Positions 48,958 to 61,102 of a stretch of DNA of 64,000 bases are shown in pieces. The translations under genes and the position numbers were made by a program. Where the stretch lies: positions 14,045,001-14,109,000 of the forward strand of contig NC_060105.1 of the NCBI RefSeq assembly GCF_021155765.1, given 5' to 3'. The notes under the pieces are model-generated. The model worked only from the letters and a program-made list of their open reading frames with translations, was not told the DNA's origin and searched no databases. Position 1 is the first letter of the stretch. Each line of letters begins with the position of its first letter. The DNA is from Diprion similis. Its lineage: Eukaryota; Arthropoda; Insecta; Hymenoptera; Diprionidae.

Positions 48958-50585
48958 AAAATGACATTCAACCGATTCAGTAAAGATACAGCATCTTTTT
49001 AACATTGAGTCAAGATTAAAATCAAATGTATAAGTCAGTGCAATATTTGGCTTAAGGATGTACGGAACATATTTCAAAATACTAAAAATATTTTGAAACT
49101 TCATTGATGCAAAAAAAAATATTCATTGACTTGTTTTTATACACTATACAAGTTGACTGTACAAAGCCATGTACTGTGTTATAATCAACTAAAAACATCA
49201 TTCTCGCGTAGGTCATGTAAATTTATTTAAAAAAATGGTACATATTGAAGCAAAAACACATAGGTATTAATATATTAATATTTCTTAGAAATTGTACAAT
49301 TTGAAATATTAACTGGCACGTCGTAAATTATAAGCTGAATTATTAGTCACTCTTTTCAAATTCCAAGTAGAAATATTAGTTATTACTGTGATTGAAGTAC
49401 ATTTAAAAACAATCTTATCGTTTACAACAAAATTGTACAGGATACAAAATTACATGTGTTGTGGAATTTTAACAGTACAAATTTATTGTCGTTTGTTGAG
49501 TTTTATACATTCGATTCTTGATTGTGATTGATGAATGGATATAGTATTGGAGTTTCATATTGGTGTTGTCGCAGTCCTCTAAAGCCAATTAGCCACCTCC
49601 TGCTGAAGTGAAATCCTTGTAGGCTTGTGATTTGTTACAATCGGTTTTTCATCGAATTTCCGAATGAGAATCTGAGTAATTTCATCACCCACATTTTTTA
49701 CGGATCTCTCGAAGGCAACTCAATCGTGACTTGAGCATAAACCATTTTTTTTCGTATCGCAATAACAATTGAACCTTTCAGATGATCCAATTTTTTTTTA
49801 AATTGTCTGGCATCCTTATCTCAAGCCAAGAATATAATTTGATCAATTTAAGACTTTGCTCTACCGATAAGATTTCGTTGGGTTAACTTGAGTGATTTCA
49901 GAATTTTATGCACAATTTTAATACCGTTACCCATCAGTTGCTTCTCGAATAATAGCCAATGTATTAATAAAATCGCAAACTGTTTTTTGAAATTCTTCTA
50001 AGGTAGTTCTAAAGCAACTCCGTTAGTCAAAGTAAAGTCCAAAAAAATACACAATATCGTACAAACTTTTTAGAGACATTTTAAGGCCGGCGTCTCATAG
50101 TTTGAAATCCGTTCTGTTGTGACGTCGCTACGGCCGTTTCCAACGAATCCAGATGTTAGGCACTAGATTCAATCATGAAGGCACAGCTAGACGCACCGTC
50201 AGAAGCTTTGGGTCATCAAGTACAAACTAACGATAAGCATTGAAATACAGTGGACAGTGGATGTTCAATCGCGCTTTTCAGAAAAACCAGGAAAGGGATA
50301 GCCGTTGGATTATTGAAATAAAAATTATCTTACGTTTTGATGTGACTTGAACTTGGTAAACCGATGAGCCGATGTGATGATAAGGGGTTTAGAGAAGTAA
50401 CTGATTTTACATGTACTGAATATTTGACTCAAACAGGACTTATTTAATCATTAGAAATACGAGGAGCAATTGAGCTTTTAGTATAATGGAATCAAAGGAA
50501 TAATCAGGTTCGCTAGTTATTTGAAAAGAGTAACGTCGTAACGGAATTCAAGATGCTAGAAGAGTATACAACGAGACTATACTGA
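48958..50585. other. Non-coding DNA after transporter exon 2
   Basis: No exon, gene or clear repeat recognised. It was searched for the missing transporter helices without success. Confidence 0.4.
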
Positions 50586-51184
50586 CAAGGGGGCCACCAA
50601 AGTTCTCAATAACGCATTTTAATGGGCTTCAGGTATATTGAAGGGGGCAGAGGGGTGGGGGGGGGGGGGGGGGGGCTTTCCGAGTACCAGGCTAAGGGCA
50701 TTTTGTCTGATGAGTCCTAGTTTCGGAGAAGATTTCTGGGAGACCCCCATTCACACGAGATATACCTCTGACATCAACTTTCCGGCAAACATATAGTTGC
50801 GTGGACATTGAAATTGCTCAAATATTGCGAATTTAACTTTCGCACCGACAGTGACTGATGTAAACAATATCATTTGAACAATAAAAACTTCTGCGATCGA
50901 ACTTTGCATTCTAACTTCTTTTCCTGTAATCATTTGTTCCAACATCAGCGTAAGTATATATTTATTTTTCATTAATTTTTACTGATAATATACTGCGCCA
51001 CGCTCGCTTGCTCGCCGGGTACCTAATGTCAGAGCTGTATCTAGTGCGAAAGGGGTTTCCCAAAAATCTTCGAATCTAGGGCTCATTAGACAAAATGCCG
51101 TCAGCCTAGTACTCGGGATGGGTCCCCCCTCAATATTCCTGAAGCCTATTGAAATCCGTTATTTACAAGTTTGGGGGCCTCTTG
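50586..51184. repeat. About 600-bp foldback element with expanded G run
   Basis: The left end CAAGGGGGCCACCAAAGTT mirrors the right end (opposite strand CAAGAGGCCCCCAAACTTG). Both continue through GGCTTCAGG and TATTGA(A/G)GGGGG, then GAGTAC(C/T)AGGCT. The frame at 50,751-50,972 is inside and unrecognised. Confidence 0.82.
50657..50675. repeat. 19-base G homopolymer
   Basis: It sits in the left arm of the foldback, where the right arm has only GGGGGGACCCATCC. It therefore looks like a one-sided expansion after the element formed. Confidence 0.85.
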
Positions 51185-51765
51185 TGAGAAGAAAGTAGCG
51201 AATCTGGTGTTAGGAACCAAGAAAGCGATTCCATGCTCGATGACCATTTTTATGGGAATCGGTAGCTGCGCAAAACGATCTCCCTTTTTACTTGTCTGTC
51301 AAACTGTAGCACAGTTTCCCCCTTATTCTAGGAATTGAAACTAGGGCACGATACTCTCGGGACCGGGTATCCATGTTCGCTCGGGATCGTTGCACTCAAG
51401 TATTACTACATTGTAAACATTTTATGTTGGGTATAACACTGTTTTGGTATGGTAGTTTAAGCTTCGACATTAGTGTCCTATCTGCGTGAGCTTTGGTGTC
51501 GGATACAGTAATTCTCCTGACAACAGCACTACTTTCCCCATTTTCAAAAGAGTTCGGTCCTAGACAGATTCTAAAAGCTGTTTCCTAATACGGTGATTGT
51601 AACGTATCAGTTCTCAAGGTGACTAACGTCTTATATGGTATGTTATGCTGGTATTACCATGAAGTGAACTTTATTGCCGCGTGCACCGTCGTGGTTAAGA
51701 TGCTCTGTCTTCTAACTATAGCTTAATTTTTTAATCTTCCTACTATCCTACTTGTTACAAGATCT

Positions 51766-51880
51766 ATACCTATATTGCAGATACAATAGTGTTTGCTTAT
51801 CATTTGTTTATGTATGTATATTCCAAACTAACACCCAAACAAATGATAAGCAAACACTATTGTATCTGCAATATAGGTAT
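51766..51880. repeat. Perfect 44-bp inverted repeat, 27-base loop
   Basis: The arms 51,766-51,809 and 51,837-51,880 are perfectly complementary; they start ATACCTATATTGCAGATACA and end GTTT before the loop. The 115-nt transcript would form an uninterrupted 44-bp stem. A short (AT)n tract follows. No coding. Confidence 0.92.
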
Positions 51881-51905
51881 GCATATATATATATATATGG
51901 AGCAT

Positions 51906-52749
51906 TCCAAGTGAGATTGAGGAGGCTTTTCCCTCAGGCAATCAGATCCTTGCATAACTATTCTCGCATTCAATCCACTTCAAAAAGAGTCTGACTTTTT
52001 TGACCAATTTTTTCGCTACTGCTTCAGTAGCTTGACGATCGTTTTTGTATAAAAAAGGTATAACAGAAAAAGCACCATTTTTTAAATTCTGCAATTTTTT
52101 CCTCAGATTATTGGTCGTAAATAAGTAAGATCTATCAGGATTAGAAAGTGGAATGCAGATGCTTCACATTTTCTTTGTCTTATTTTTAGTTTCTCGAATA
52201 AAAAAAAAATAATTCTGTAATTTCATATAATTATACACAAATATTTTTGTTTATTCAAATATAAATATTCAAGATATGGCCACACCATCAAAATTGATGC
52301 TGGTTTGGAGTTAAAAATAATTTTTTCCCATTGATTTTGCATATTGATCATTTTTATTAGAAAAAAGATTTTTCTCATTTATTTTAGAAAATATGCAAAA
52401 TATCTAAATTTTCCAAGACATATTTTCTTTTTTTTCACTGCTGTAAGGAATATTAGTTTTTTTTTTTCTAACAAAAAAATGTAGGAACCCCATCCCACTT
52501 TCTAATCACGATACTTATCTTACTTATTTACAACCCAGAATCTGTGGAAAAAATTGCAGAATTTAAAAATTGGTGTTTTTCCTCTTATCCCTTTTTATAC
52601 GCAAAAACAATCGTCGAGCCACCTGAAGCAGTGGCGAAAAAATTGTTTGAAAAAATTAGGCTTTTTTCGTGAGAACAAATCAATGCGAAGAAAAAAGTTA
52701 CGCAAGGATGTGATGACCTGAGGGAAATGACTCCTCGATTTCACTTGGA
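51906..52749. repeat. About 845-bp foldback element
   Basis: The left arm TCCAAGTGAGATTGAGGAG mirrors the right end (opposite strand TCCAAGTGAAATCGAGGAG). The arms continue through TTCCCTCAGG, ATCCTTGCATAACT, GACGATCGTTTT and ACTTTCTAATC, to about 52,180 and 52,490. Left boundary abuts (AT)n, right boundary abuts a (CG)n-like ACACGCGCGCGC tract. Confidence 0.85.
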
Positions 52750-52849
52750 CACACGCGCGCGCACGCCTGTATGGGTGGTGTAAGGGGTTGGATGTGGGTA
52801 TACATGAAGGATACAGGGTTAAATCTTTATTGGTTTAACGGTATATACG

Positions 52850-53285
52850 TACGGTGAAGGCTAAATAGAGGGGGGGTAGGTGGTGGAAAGAAGGGGCGGG
52901 GAAGGAAAAAGGTGAAAGGAAGTGGATAATATCGAGATATACACATACACTAGAGGGCTTCCGCATGCCAACCCACATATTAGGTTTGTCCATGTTGGCA
53001 AGGGACAAAATATGATACGGAGATGAAGTTAATTGTAAGAGAGGATGGGCAGCGGGAAAGAGAGCAAGGCAAGGCGTTGTACTAGAACAGTATCTAAAAT
53101 ATAATGGAGAGAAGGAAGAGAAGGCTGGAGGAACCGAAGGTTGGCGGTAAAAGAAAGGGTGGCTTCCTGGTGAAGGGCCTGACGGCGAAGAAGAGAGCCG
53201 GAACGGGGCCGTCGGTAAAGAGAAGAGCGGGTGGTGGAAGGAGTAGTGAAGGGAAAGGCAGGCGATGAAAGGAAGGTCTGGATTC
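52850..53285. other. Purine-rich low-complexity DNA
   Basis: The plus strand is strongly G/A-rich (GGGGGGGTAGG, GGGGCGGGGAAGG, GAGAGAAGGAAGAG). The minus-strand frames here are Pro/Ser/Leu-rich by composition only. Confidence 0.6.
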
Positions 53286-53292
53286 ATAGGAA

Positions 53293-53421
53293 GGGTTAAA
53301 TCTGTTAAGGTATGAGGGTATATATGCGGAGTAAAGGGTTAAATCCGTCAAGGTATGAGGACATATATGTGGGGTAAAGGGTTAAATCTGTCAAGGTATG
53401 AGGTCATATATATGGGGTAGG
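53293..53421. repeat. 43-bp minisatellite, three units
   Basis: GGGTTAAATC at 53,293, 53,336 and 53,379, exact 43-base spacing. Unit contains AAGGTATGAGG and CATATATGTGG with few substitutions. A diverged piece lies at 52,810-52,850. Confidence 0.9.
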
Positions 53422-54009
53422 TCTGGATTCGTGACACGGTGGCAGTGGCGGCGGTGGAAAAATATCTTTATAATATAGAGAGATATGTAATAATAATATA
53501 TATCCGCAAATCCATTACTTTTCGTCGAAAACTTGCGGGGTGGGTCACCGATTTGGCTGCCGACTTTTTTTTTCTTGATAGTAAGCCAGAAAAAGGTGAT
53601 CCTGAATAGTTGAGCTCAATACGCCCAAGTCTGGCCGCTGGAGAATTTTTGGAATTTTGAAAAAAGTCGATTTTTCAGTCATATTGAAAAATTTATCTCT
53701 CAGCTTCTTTATGACTCGAGATTACAACCAAATGTATCCATTTTTTTTTAATGTGACTCGAGTATATTTCCGGTTATATATTTATTAAGTATTAGAAACA
53801 TATCAAAATGAACGATTGACCTTAAGATATCTTGCGGTAACTTAAATATTAGTTTGTACATCGGTAAATACTGTTTATAGTGCGGTTTGATTTACACACT
53901 AAAATATTGATAAATGATCAATAAAATAATTAAATGGATCGTCCCATTAATTTCATGTTCAATGACACTAGGCAAACTGAACACTTCGAAAAAAATCAAC
54001 ACCTGCGAT

Positions 54010-54260
54010 GCGCTATTTCACTTTTGCATTCAACAGACTAAAACCAGTAGTAAACACCACTATGCTAAAAGTGATATATAGTGCTTTGTTTCATTCAATT
54101 ATGAGGTACGGGGTCATCGGTTGTGGTGGGGCAGCAAAAACGCATCTAGTCTTTTAGATGCATTAAATAGGAAGATACTAAAGATTATGTACGGAAAAGA
54201 CAGGCTCTTACCGACAAATCAGTTGCATGAGAAATCAGAGGCGTATGATCTTCGATAGCT
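54010..54260 (+). pseudogene. Reverse transcriptase C-terminal fragment (non-LTR)
   Basis: Translates to LKVIYSALFHSIMRYGVIGCGG, a frameshift, then SLLDALNRKILKIMYGKDR. This is the thumb region after the reverse transcriptase core in Jockey/I-type elements (usual pattern: Y-AL-S-L-YGI--WG, then LQ--NRILRII). It has one frameshift and no flanking domains. A different frame from about 54,270 continues weakly. Confidence 0.72.
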
Positions 54261-54979
54261 ATTTTGTAATGTTATGCTGAAATTGTACATGAAAAATAAG
54301 CTCTTTAGGGTAGAGACTATAGAGCAAGAATCTTAAGGTCGTAAGCACGTAAGACGATTACTCTGCCGGTAATAAAAATTACGACGGCAAAAAGACGTCA
54401 TGTATACATAGCTCCAATGATCTTAACCTCAGTGTTGTGCCAGACGCGTAATGTAATTCTTCGATCATAGGGAAACGCACGTAAAGAAGATATCGACAGA
54501 AAGTACGTGAACTAGGTCCTAAAGGGGTAGCTGGACTACTAAAAATGTCTCGAGATTAGTGACGAGATCATGTCACGTGCTTTAAAATGAGTGCCTTTCT
54601 AGTCAATCATAGAAATGGTCAAGGCTGACTGGATCAGATCTTGCTGGTTTCCTTTCGAAGGTTTTTTGAGTAAAACCAAATGGATTTAATTGAGTTGGGG
54701 AAAATTGGACCCACCCTGCAATCGGCTCAGTGATTAATGAGTGATTGTTACACGCTGGTCAATTTTTCGTAGACATCCTACATTAATATTTGAAATTTTT
54801 ACAACAATAAGTAAGGCAAGAAAAAGTAAAATTCACTAATATGAATTAAGTAATAAACGTTGGTTTAATAAATAATTAATACAATGATATTTTCAACATA
54901 AATTTCGGCCCAACGTGGGGCCACCTCCGATAAAAAGGATTTATATTGCAGCCAAGGTTAACATTCAAATGTTAAAATC

Positions 54980-55078
54980 ACGCTAAAATTAAATTTACAT
55001 CAAAATCCATTCACATAAAAATTTTGTAGTCGATTCAAATTAAAAGGGATTTACATAAAAAATTTAAAATCAATCAAG
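54980..55078. repeat. Direct repeat, left copy
   Basis: CGCTAAAATTAAATTTACAT, then ACATAAAAATTTT, TCGATTCAAATTAAAAGG and ATTTACATA, ending AATCAAG. The same order and orientation occurs at 58,260-58,372, on the far side of the hAT element. Confidence 0.75.
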
Positions 55079-55409
55079 GCGTTATCCTCGACGTTCCGCC
55101 AAACGTCTTCCCCATCTTTTCACTACTTATTAACTCTCCCACATTCCTCACAGACCACCATGGTCTCCATCCTGCCCTCCTACTTCCATCCGGGCTCGTG
55201 CCACTTGCTATCATCCTTACTTTGCTAATTCTATTCCCCAATATTCTGGATTCTCGCACCTTTCCTGCACTTCAATTCTACCCTCCATCAAAGACACTCT
55301 CGAATTATCATCTTTCCTTTTTCCACCCCGCATCTTCTCACTGTACTCTCCATATCATTGACAATAAATCAATTATACACGCAAACTCTTTAATTCAAGT
55401 TCTCCACAC

Positions 55410-55450
55410 ATCCTCTTATCCTTCGCACATCCTCTTATCCTTCGCACGTG
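55410..55450. repeat. Short tandem duplication, about 19 bp
   Basis: CATCCTCTTATCCTTCGCA occurs twice head to tail within a pyrimidine-rich segment (55,080-55,450) that otherwise shows no gene. Confidence 0.8.
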
Positions 55451-55577
55451 CGCGTAGTAGACGGGTTACAAACCCGAAATAGGCAGTAATAACATCAGGG
55501 CTGGGTGCGGATGCGGTCATAGATAGCCGCTCGTTGTGATCTTAATCATCCATCCCGTAACAAAGGTATAAAAATTG

Positions 55578-58237
55578 CAGGGCTCATAGTGCGTCACTTT
55601 TCCTACTTTTAGTCACTTTTTTTTTCACGCTAACTTTTTGTCACTTTTCCTGCAAAAGTCACTTTTTCCAGTTTTTCTCAATAATTCTGAATTTTTTTCC
55701 CTTCCATTCTAATGTGGGTACATTCTAAATCTACATACCTATAATTTACTAAGCAATCTGCTGTATCGACCAGTCGACAAATCGATCTGCCATATCAAAT
55801 GAGCTCCACCTTATTAGACGCCCACAACTTAGTGACATAACCTCCAACTGTGTTTCGACTTTTAGATATTGTTTTTTGTACTCGTACAGATAATATCATC
55901 TGAGATTAAGAATCTAGTACGAAATTCAAAGGTGAGTGGTATCCGTATAGCATTTTTAGTTCAATTTATATCTGTTGATCATTTATTTCACTCAACTCTG
56001 TACGCCAATCCTTATTCATTCGTTTTATTGTACAACATTAAAACAGTACAGTATTGTACAACAGCAAAACACACAGCCAATGCTAAGACAAAGCTAGACG
56101 TCTATCAGCTCCGTCTTACGAAGACACCGTCAACCCTTTCTGAGTAGACACTTCAGGCTTCTGATACTCCATATCAAATTGAACTCTACTCATCTAAATC
56201 TGCAGCTACGAAGGCTGAAATCTTGTAGCTGCTCAAGACTATGATATCTGATTGGTCTGCTGCAGCATCCCAAGGAATTCCGGACCTGTTCAAAGAAATG
56301 TTTCCAAATAGTATTCTGATTGCATTTACTTTGAGTCCTCCGAAACTTGAGTATGTAATCACGAAAGCTCTTAGACAGTACGTTCGTAAAATCATTTTGA
56401 GACGACAAATAACGAAAACAAAAAAGAGTTGCAGGTAGCACTACGCTATTAGTAGGATACCGGGGAATAAGTTGTAATCCATAATTTCGAAGCCGTTTTT
56501 CTTGGGCAAGTTAAAGTAGAAGACCTTAAAGAATCAATTTATAAAGCACTGGACAATGCTGGTCTTCCTGTTCATCGATTACTTATGCTGGGTAGCGATG
56601 GACCAAGTGCTAACAAAAATCTCTATAGATTGGTAAAAGAACGAGTATAGATTGAACGGAACAAGGGTCTACTTGATATTGGACCATGCAACATCCCCAT
56701 TGTGCACAACGCTTTTTTGAAAGGTCTTGAACAATTGGGGTAGAACGTTAATCAACTTGCAATACAAGTTTTATACTATTCTGACGGTTGCCAAAGTGCT
56801 GGGAAGATTATACCGAAATTCAACAGAAGTGTAGTGTTCCGTCTCATCGATTTATAAAGCATGTTCCATTGCGATGGTTGACTTTACAAGACTATGCACG
56901 CCGACTGCTTAAACAATAGGACGCAATTCGTAAGTTTTTTCTAGAAAAAGTACCAAAACAATCATCTTCAAAAGAAAACGATATATCAACTACTTTGAAG
57001 AATCTCACGTCGAAAGTAGAAATATGTTTTGTTATCGAATGGGCTGATGTTCATCAAAGTTTCACACGAAAATATCAATGTCACGAACCATTGATTCGCG
57101 TTATACATGACGAGTTGCAGGTGCTATTTCATACCCTGGCTGGATGGATTTGCACAACACACGTCGGTGAAAAACTCACCCAAAAAAAAATGGCAACGTC
57201 ATTGAAAACGTTGAATGTTAAAATATATATTAAGGATGGCCTGAAGAGATTTCAAAATAAACGAGAATTAGTTTCCATGACCAAGAATCTAATACTTGCA
57301 GTAGAAAATGCTCACATCAAATACAAAAACTATTTGGAAGAGGTGGCAAATGCAGTAGAGAAAGAAGAAATTAGAAGACACGCAGAAAAACAAGAAATTG
57401 ACAAGAAAAGAGCTTCGGAAGAAAAAATGGAACAATCCAGGAAAAAACTCATTGAAACAGAATTTCAAAGTGCTGATCAAAAGAAAAACAACAGAGGATA
57501 TTGGCTGATAAATTGTTCACTGGAGCAATTGGCAGCAAGGATATATATGGAAGGGATACAGTTAGCACAAAGTATGCTTCAAAGTGTAAAACAGCTGAGA
57601 GAAGAAGAAGATAACAAGAAAAGCAAGCAGGAATCCATTTATAAGAAGCTCGAAGAAAAAAAAATTGGAATTGATAAATAAGGCATAAAGCAAGTAAACA
57701 AGTCAGAGCCAAAGAAGGAAGTAGCAGTGGTATAAAATTCCTAAATGAATGCAACGTCAAAAACAGAAAACTCTAATTTGTCATACTTATAAATTAATAT
57801 AATATGATAGCATCGTACTGATAATATCTAAGCACATGTTTGAGACGACCGCTTATTATGAGCAATATTTTCCAGAGTCTTGTTTTGTTATTCATTTTTC
57901 TACGTAAAAATGTTTATTATATATCAAGTTATGCTGCGTTATTAAATCAAAGTTTTATATAAGCTAAAAAATATTTTGTTCCGTTTCTGAATAAAACTTG
58001 ATTTATACAGTGCAATAGCAGTTAGTTTTTTTGTAAATACATATTTTTTTCATCCTCATAACTTGGATATGCATGTGCCGGACACAGAACATTACACATA
58101 CCTAAGTACTCCGTGTAAGTTAACTGAACCATCTATACTCATAAATTTACCAAAAATCATCAGTTTTAATCACTACCTAGTTACTGAATAGTCACTTTTC
58201 TCACTCTTATTTGTCTAGTTACCGTCTATAAGCCCTG
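55578..58237 (+). mobile_element. hAT-like DNA transposon, about 2.66 kb
   Basis: The ends are CAGGGCTCATAG on the left and CTATAAGCCCTG on the right, short inverted repeats starting CAGGG, as in many hAT elements. The 8-bp flanks AAAAATTG and AAATTATT are not an exact duplication, as expected for an old copy. Near both ends are TCACTTTT(T/C) runs. The interior carries the broken gene at 55,930-57,681 in the same orientation. Confidence 0.75.
55930..57681 (+). pseudogene. Broken hAT-type transposase-like gene with coiled-coil tail
   Basis: Reads through several frames: KLDVYQLRLTKTPSTLSE, a segment ISDWSAAASQGIPDLFKEMFP (56,240-56,300), KLEYVITKAL, then RLLMLGSDGPSANKNLYRLV (56,580-56,640), GLLDIGPCNIPIVHNAFLKG (56,668-56,728), SVPSHRFIKHVPLRWLTLQD (56,835-56,895) and ARRLLKQ, a stop, DAIRKFFLEKVPKQ. 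The final 228 codons stay open (56,995-57,681) and end in a Glu/Lys-rich coiled coil (about residues 105-165) and KKLEEKK. The SDGP motif, the Cys/His (C-I-VHNAF) region and the terminal repeats fit the hAT RNase-H fold. Multiple stops mean no full transposase. Confidence 0.72.
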
Positions 58238-58259
58238 AAATTATTTATCAAGTCAATTA

Positions 58260-58400
58260 TTGCTAAAATCAAATTTATATTAAAATCAAGATTTACATAA
58301 AAATTTGAAAATCGATTCAAATTAAAAGGAATTTACGTTATATAAATTTTAAATTAATCAAGTTATGAAAATTGCTTATTAAGTAAATTACCGCTAAAAT
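58260..58400. repeat. Direct repeat, right copy
   Basis: TGCTAAAATCAAATTTATAT, TTTACATAAAAATTTG, TCGATTCAAATTAAAAGG, AATTTACGT, ending AATCAAG. It is followed at 58,391 by the start of another unit (CGCTAAAATCGAAG), so the unit is about 130 bp and may be satellite-like. Confidence 0.7.
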
Positions 58401-58879
58401 CGAAGAGCGAAGGACTCTATGTTGGTTAAGTTTTTGTGTTAAAGATAAAAAATTATGTTTATCATTTAGCCATCTTCATTTTTCTAATTATATTTGTATT
58501 TTTTAATTTTGTAATAAATTACTTAAATTTATTACTCTTTCTTTCAACGGCTATCTTATAGTTGGATGTGCCAGAGTGATCTTTGTATTTATTATAATTT
58601 GAATGTTTTTGTGATTTTTATGATTTATAATCTTAAGAATTTAGTTTTGTAATTCAATTTTTGATCATTTTTTCAACTTAGTCGCTGTACATCAGATCTT
58701 GTTTAGCGATTTGTGAAGCCGTCTCGTGGTGATCCAAACTAGAGAAATACACTAGGAATTACAACCAGTCAATTATAACTTTCACTCGTATATGGGGTAT
58801 TCCACGCCAACTCGACCAGTGTTAAACCCCGACCATCTTAAAATCATTTCATGTTTTTTCTTAACATTCTACTCGGTAA

Positions 58880-59735
58880 AAAACGTGACCTGAATTTTTT
58901 TCAAATTTTTTTAACTAAACTGTTCATTTTTTATAAATATTTGAATTTGATTGCGAATGCCCATTTTAAAAATGTGGAAAAATTCTCAAAAATCCAGTGA
59001 ATCTCGCAAAACACCCTCCGTTAAGGAAAACGTGGGCCGAATTTTTTTTTATCTTTTTTTTTATCACCTAATTCGAAATTTTTTCATTTTTAAACCCAGA
59101 ATTCAACACAGGATGAAAAAGTAAGCGTCAAATAAGGGTCAATTTACTTGTAAATGTTCGGTTTCACAAATACGATGATGTGCCACTCTAGTTGGTTGAA
59201 GATATCTACTATTATACCGAGAGAGTGAAGCGAATTCCTGGTCCTGCTGAATCGGAGTGGGACAGTTTGAATATGGCACCGTGATTAATAATCTTGAGAA
59301 TTAGGAACAAGGACGCCACCAAGCTCAACGTCCATGCACCAAACAAATATCGAACATTATCATGAAATTATTAAATTCGTTAAACTCTCTTGGTGTAATA
59401 GTAGATGTCTTTTACTAACCGAAGTGGCGCATGATCGAATTGGTGAAACCGAACATTTACAAGTAAATTGACCCTTATTTGACGCTAACGATTTGATCCT
59501 GTCTTAATTTTGGGTTTAAAATTTTTTAAATTCCGAATTAGGTGATAAAAAAAATAGAAAAACATTTTACCTACGTTTTCTTTAACGGGGGTGTTTTTTG
59601 TAATTCACTGGATTTTTGAGAATTTTTTCAGAATTTCACAACTGGACATTCGCAGTTGACTTCAAATATGTATAAAATATAAATGGGTTAATAAAAAAAT
59701 TTGAAAGAAATTCACATCAGATAACCGGTAGATGA
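58880..59735. repeat. About 860-bp foldback element
   Basis: The arms are about 365 bp. GAATTTTTTTCAAATTTTTTT (left) mirrors the right end. Further in, GCGAATG(C/T)CC, CACTGGATTTTTGAGAATT, TTATCACCTAATTCG and ACATTTACAAGTAAATTG (also mirrored) are easy to follow. The loop, about 59,245-59,375, is non-coding. A GGGTATTCCACGCCAACTCG stretch at about 58,796 may be its outer left boundary. Confidence 0.85.
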
Positions 59736-60117
59736 GGTTATCGGGAGAACAATTCATAGTCATCAGGATAAATCTTTGTCCCCAGATAGTTATGATCGTC
59801 GTGATTCTTGGTACCTTGTTTGCTTGCACTGAAGTGCGGAATACAGAGTTTGCAAAGAAAAAATTAGCGACAAGTAGCTTATCGTCTGATTTGTATAGAG
59901 TTCGCTTGGAGTACTCCGTCAGGAACGCGATTTTCAAGATTCTCGTCAGTTGTGCGTCCTTGTAACGGGCGGTTCTAAAATGCCACGTTAAACTGGATAT
60001 TCGCTGATCCAAAAATGTAATAAGTTTGTTATATTATAATATAATTTTTGTGCATGTATTAAAAAAAAAACATTTTTACGATGAATATGAGTGTAATACG
60101 AAAACAGGTATGATCTT

Positions 60118-61102
60118 AATTAGATCTGTAGAACTAGCAGAGCCATGTCAGTACACCATCACAAACATGATTCATCTATTTGTTGCTCTTTAATTGCTAA
60201 TTAATTACTCTAAAATGGATTTTATTGTTCCAACCGATTTCTGGAAAATTCTTAATTAGTATGTGGATTATTAGACATTGAAAGTATTTATTTCTTATTC
60301 ATTGCGAATCACTCACCTACTGGCTACCACGATCAGTACAAATCCGAATACAAAATTCGCAGAATGACGACTGAAACACTCGGCCAGGAGCAGAATCGCG
60401 CGAGAACAACTCGATGCACTTCAGGTTTATATTACGAAGCCCCAAGATCGAATACCAAAATTCCACTATTGCGTGTCGAAAAAATTCGTAAATAAATTCG
60501 AGGGGCTTCGCGAAGTAAACCGGAAGTGCGTCGAGGTGTTCTAAGCGATTCTACTCGCGGGCGAATGTTTCAGTCATCATTTTGCGAATTTTGCATTCGA
60601 ATTTGTATTGACCATGGTAATCAGTAGGTGAGTGATTCGCAATGAATAGGAAATAAATAGTTTCAATGCCTAGTATTCGAAAGCGATTTGTTTGCGTTAA
60701 ATTCCGTTAATTTCCTGTTCCATATACTTTTTACGAATGTGCTGGCGTCATGTGAGGCTGCTGGCTCCGATCTCCTACAAATGAGCTCGTATGGTGTAAA
60801 AAAAATTAATTCTTAGCCAAATAATTAGGTATTCACAAAGGATAAACAACAGCGGTGTCAGTAGTTTGATAGCAATTAAGTAGCAATAAATAGTAGCAAT
60901 TTTCAAATATTTATTAACTTCTTTTTTCACCTATGGGTCTACCAGCTTCACGTTACGATAGCTGACCCCGATTTTTCGGAAATCAGCTGGAGCAATAAAA
61001 TCGATTTTAGAGTGATTAATTAGCAATTAAAAAGCAAGAAATAGATGAATCGTCTTTGTGATGGTCTGCTGACATGGCTCTGCCAGCTCTACAGATCTAA
61101 TG
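60118..61102. repeat. About 985-bp nested palindrome
   Basis: Outer arms: AATTAGATCTGTAGAACTAG..., GAGCCATGTCAG and TTAATTGCTAATTAAT (60,118-60,240) mirror 60,990-61,102. Nested inside is a second, different palindrome at 60,276-60,668. So one foldback sits inside another. Confidence 0.85.
60276..60668. repeat. About 393-bp inner palindrome
   Basis: Arms about 170 bp: CATTGAAAGTATTTATTTC, TTCATTGCGAATCACTCACC, GTACAAATCCGAAT and AAGCCCC mirror the right side, ending AAATAGTTTCAATG. It is GC-richer than its host. Confidence 0.85.

Noticed and set aside
51680..51725. tRNA-like 5' half (GTGGTTAAGATGC with TCTTCTAA loop)
   Set aside because: It has an A-box-like motif but no B-box, T-arm or closing acceptor stem nearby; at most a tRNA-derived SINE scrap.
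52835..53351. Minus-strand Pro/Ser/Leu-rich frames of 85-150 residues
   Set aside because: They follow from pyrimidine-rich low-complexity DNA and overlap a minisatellite; no domain or splice signal supports a gene.
54980..58400. The pair of direct repeats as long terminal repeats of a retrovirus-like element
   Set aside because: No TG...CA ends, primer-binding site, polypurine tract, gag or pol between them; the interior is a hAT element with its own ends.
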